From Desulfamplus sp. (lineage in GTDB: Bacteria; Desulfobacterota; Desulfobacteria; Desulfobacterales; Desulfobacteraceae): a stretch of DNA of 6,428 nt. The stretch's first letter is position 1, and the number at the start of each line of letters is the position of its first letter. The stretch spans positions 1 to 6,428 of the forward strand of contig JADGBP010000141.1 of assembly GCA_015231395.1 (NCBI GenBank), in the 5' to 3' direction. Made by a program: the position numbers and the translations under genes. Below the pieces are notes generated by a model, which was not told where the DNA came from, searched no databases, and saw only the letters and a program-made list of their open reading frames with translations. Positions 6,084-6,428 of the stretch are shown piece by piece.

Positions 6084-6198
6084 TTTTTATCGTGAAAACA
6101 CTTTTATTTTTCATAATCCGGGAGGCAGAAACCTCTGCCATGAGCGTTACCATGAAAATGCGTTCTGGTTTTCATGGTCTGGAATGGTCGGATTCCAG
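6084..6198 (+). repeat. Dispersed palindromic repeat, copy B, with three hairpins (3' of the VWA gene)
   Basis: It begins on the base after the VWA stop codon with TTTTTATCGTGAAAACA (6084-6100), one mismatch from copy A. Three perfect hairpins follow. The first is 6124-6129 with 6134-6139 (6 bp, loop AACC). The second is 6149-6158 with 6169-6178 (10 bp, ACCATGAAAA arm). The third is 6179-6185 with 6192-6198 (7 bp, loop GGTCGG). CCATGA after the first hairpin and TTACC a few bases later match the layout of copy A. No T-run follows any stem, so a Rho-independent terminator is not obvious. The structures may protect the mRNA 3' end. Confidence 0.7.
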
Positions 6199-6242
6199 TT
6201 ATGGGCGTTTAATGTACATATTATTTCTACGAAGAGGTGAGC

Positions 6243-6428
6243 ATGGAGAAAAAAAGAGCCGCATTTGCGGGTTCATGGTATCCCGAAGATGCACAAGAGT
6301 GTAAAGAGATACTTATTAATGGTTTTAACGAATATACAACGCTTGTGCTTCAGAAGATTGCAAGTATTTTAGGAATGAATCCCATACAGACTATATTAAA
6401 GGATATTGAAAATATCATTGGATATGTA
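6243..6428 (+). CDS. Memo-family (AmmeMemoRadiSam protein B) start, fused to a DUF4388 fragment; open at the window end
   Basis: ATG at 6243 follows a good ribosome site, GAGGTGA at 6234-6240. The first 20 residues (MEKKRAAFAGSWYPEDAQEC) match the N-terminus of the Memo/AmmeMemoRadiSam system protein B family, whose hallmark is R.a..AG.(W/F)YP.d..e. From K21 (6303) the next 42 codons are identical to residues 325-366 of the DUF4388 protein and stay in frame to the window edge. A true Memo protein is around 260-290 residues and has no such segment, so the encoded fusion is probably not a real protein. The shared TAAAGAGATA at the joint is consistent with a microhomology junction. Only 6243 to about 6311 should be trusted as Memo sequence. 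A weak TATTAT (6219-6224) upstream could be a -10 element. Confidence 0.6.
   Translation, partial: MEKKRAAFAGSWYPEDAQECKEILINGFNEYTTLVLQKIASILGMNPIQTILKDIENIIGYV
6302..6428 (+). repeat. 127-bp exact inverted copy of DUF4388 gene sequence
   Basis: It is identical to the reverse complement of 3179-3305 with no mismatch, and it runs to the last base of the window. The absence of any divergence, and a length equal to a widely used maximum assembly k-mer (127), point to an assembly-graph overlap or chimeric read rather than an old duplication. Confidence 0.95.

Noticed and set aside
4406..6198. Composite transposon or insertion sequence
   Set aside because: There is no transposase gene, and the flanking elements are imperfect direct copies without clear terminal inverted ends or target duplications.
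6032..6304. 90-residue + strand frame spanning the end of the VWA gene and the spacer
   Set aside because: It overlaps the VWA C-terminus in another frame, runs through the hairpin repeats and overlaps the Memo start, and it has no ribosome site.

Overview
The window is AT-rich and shows a Desulfobacterota-like (delta-proteobacterial) gene repertoire: a DUF4388 protein, a CoxE-type VWA protein, a Memo-family start and a large acidic protein with helical repeats. The taxon is an inference from gene content and style only. Both ends cut through genes, so this is probably a short (meta)genomic contig or part of one.

Layout. On the + strand at 2-2988 lies a likely operon: the C-terminal tail of an unidentified protein, a 742-residue protein with three divergent helical repeats around a long acidic linker (TTG start), a 71-residue MJ0042-like zinc ribbon (TTG start) and a 91-residue membrane protein. 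A 16-bp-stem hairpin at 2998-3042 separates it from a convergent minus-strand gene (3038-4276) for a DUF4388 protein. A short divergent region (4277-4547) carries back-to-back promoter candidates and a palindromic repeat. It leads into a + strand CoxE-family VWA gene (4548-6083) whose linker is a 15-bp tandem repeat. After its stop come three successive hairpins (6124-6198) and then the start of a Memo/AmmeMemoRadiSam-B-like gene at 6243.

Two results stand out. First, the last 127 bases (6302-6428) are an exact inverted copy of 3179-3305, inside the DUF4388 gene. The Memo reading frame switches in frame into DUF4388 sequence after about 20 codons. This looks like a chimeric or assembly-graph junction, since 127 is a common maximum assembly k-mer, although a real inverted duplication is possible. 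Second, a family of short palindromic repeats (core TTTAYCGTGAAAACA) occurs in three intergenic places. Two copies bracket the VWA gene in direct orientation, and one 40-bp arm is repeated inverted with 35/40 identity directly after the zinc-ribbon stop codon.

How the genes work together is inferred only. The first operon suggests a scaffold (repeat protein), a zinc ribbon and a small membrane protein, possibly related to the adjacent DUF4388 protein, whose family is common in delta-proteobacterial signalling and motility proteins. The CoxE-like protein lacks its usual MoxR-type AAA+ partner inside the window. No RNA genes, transposase genes or CRISPR arrays were seen.
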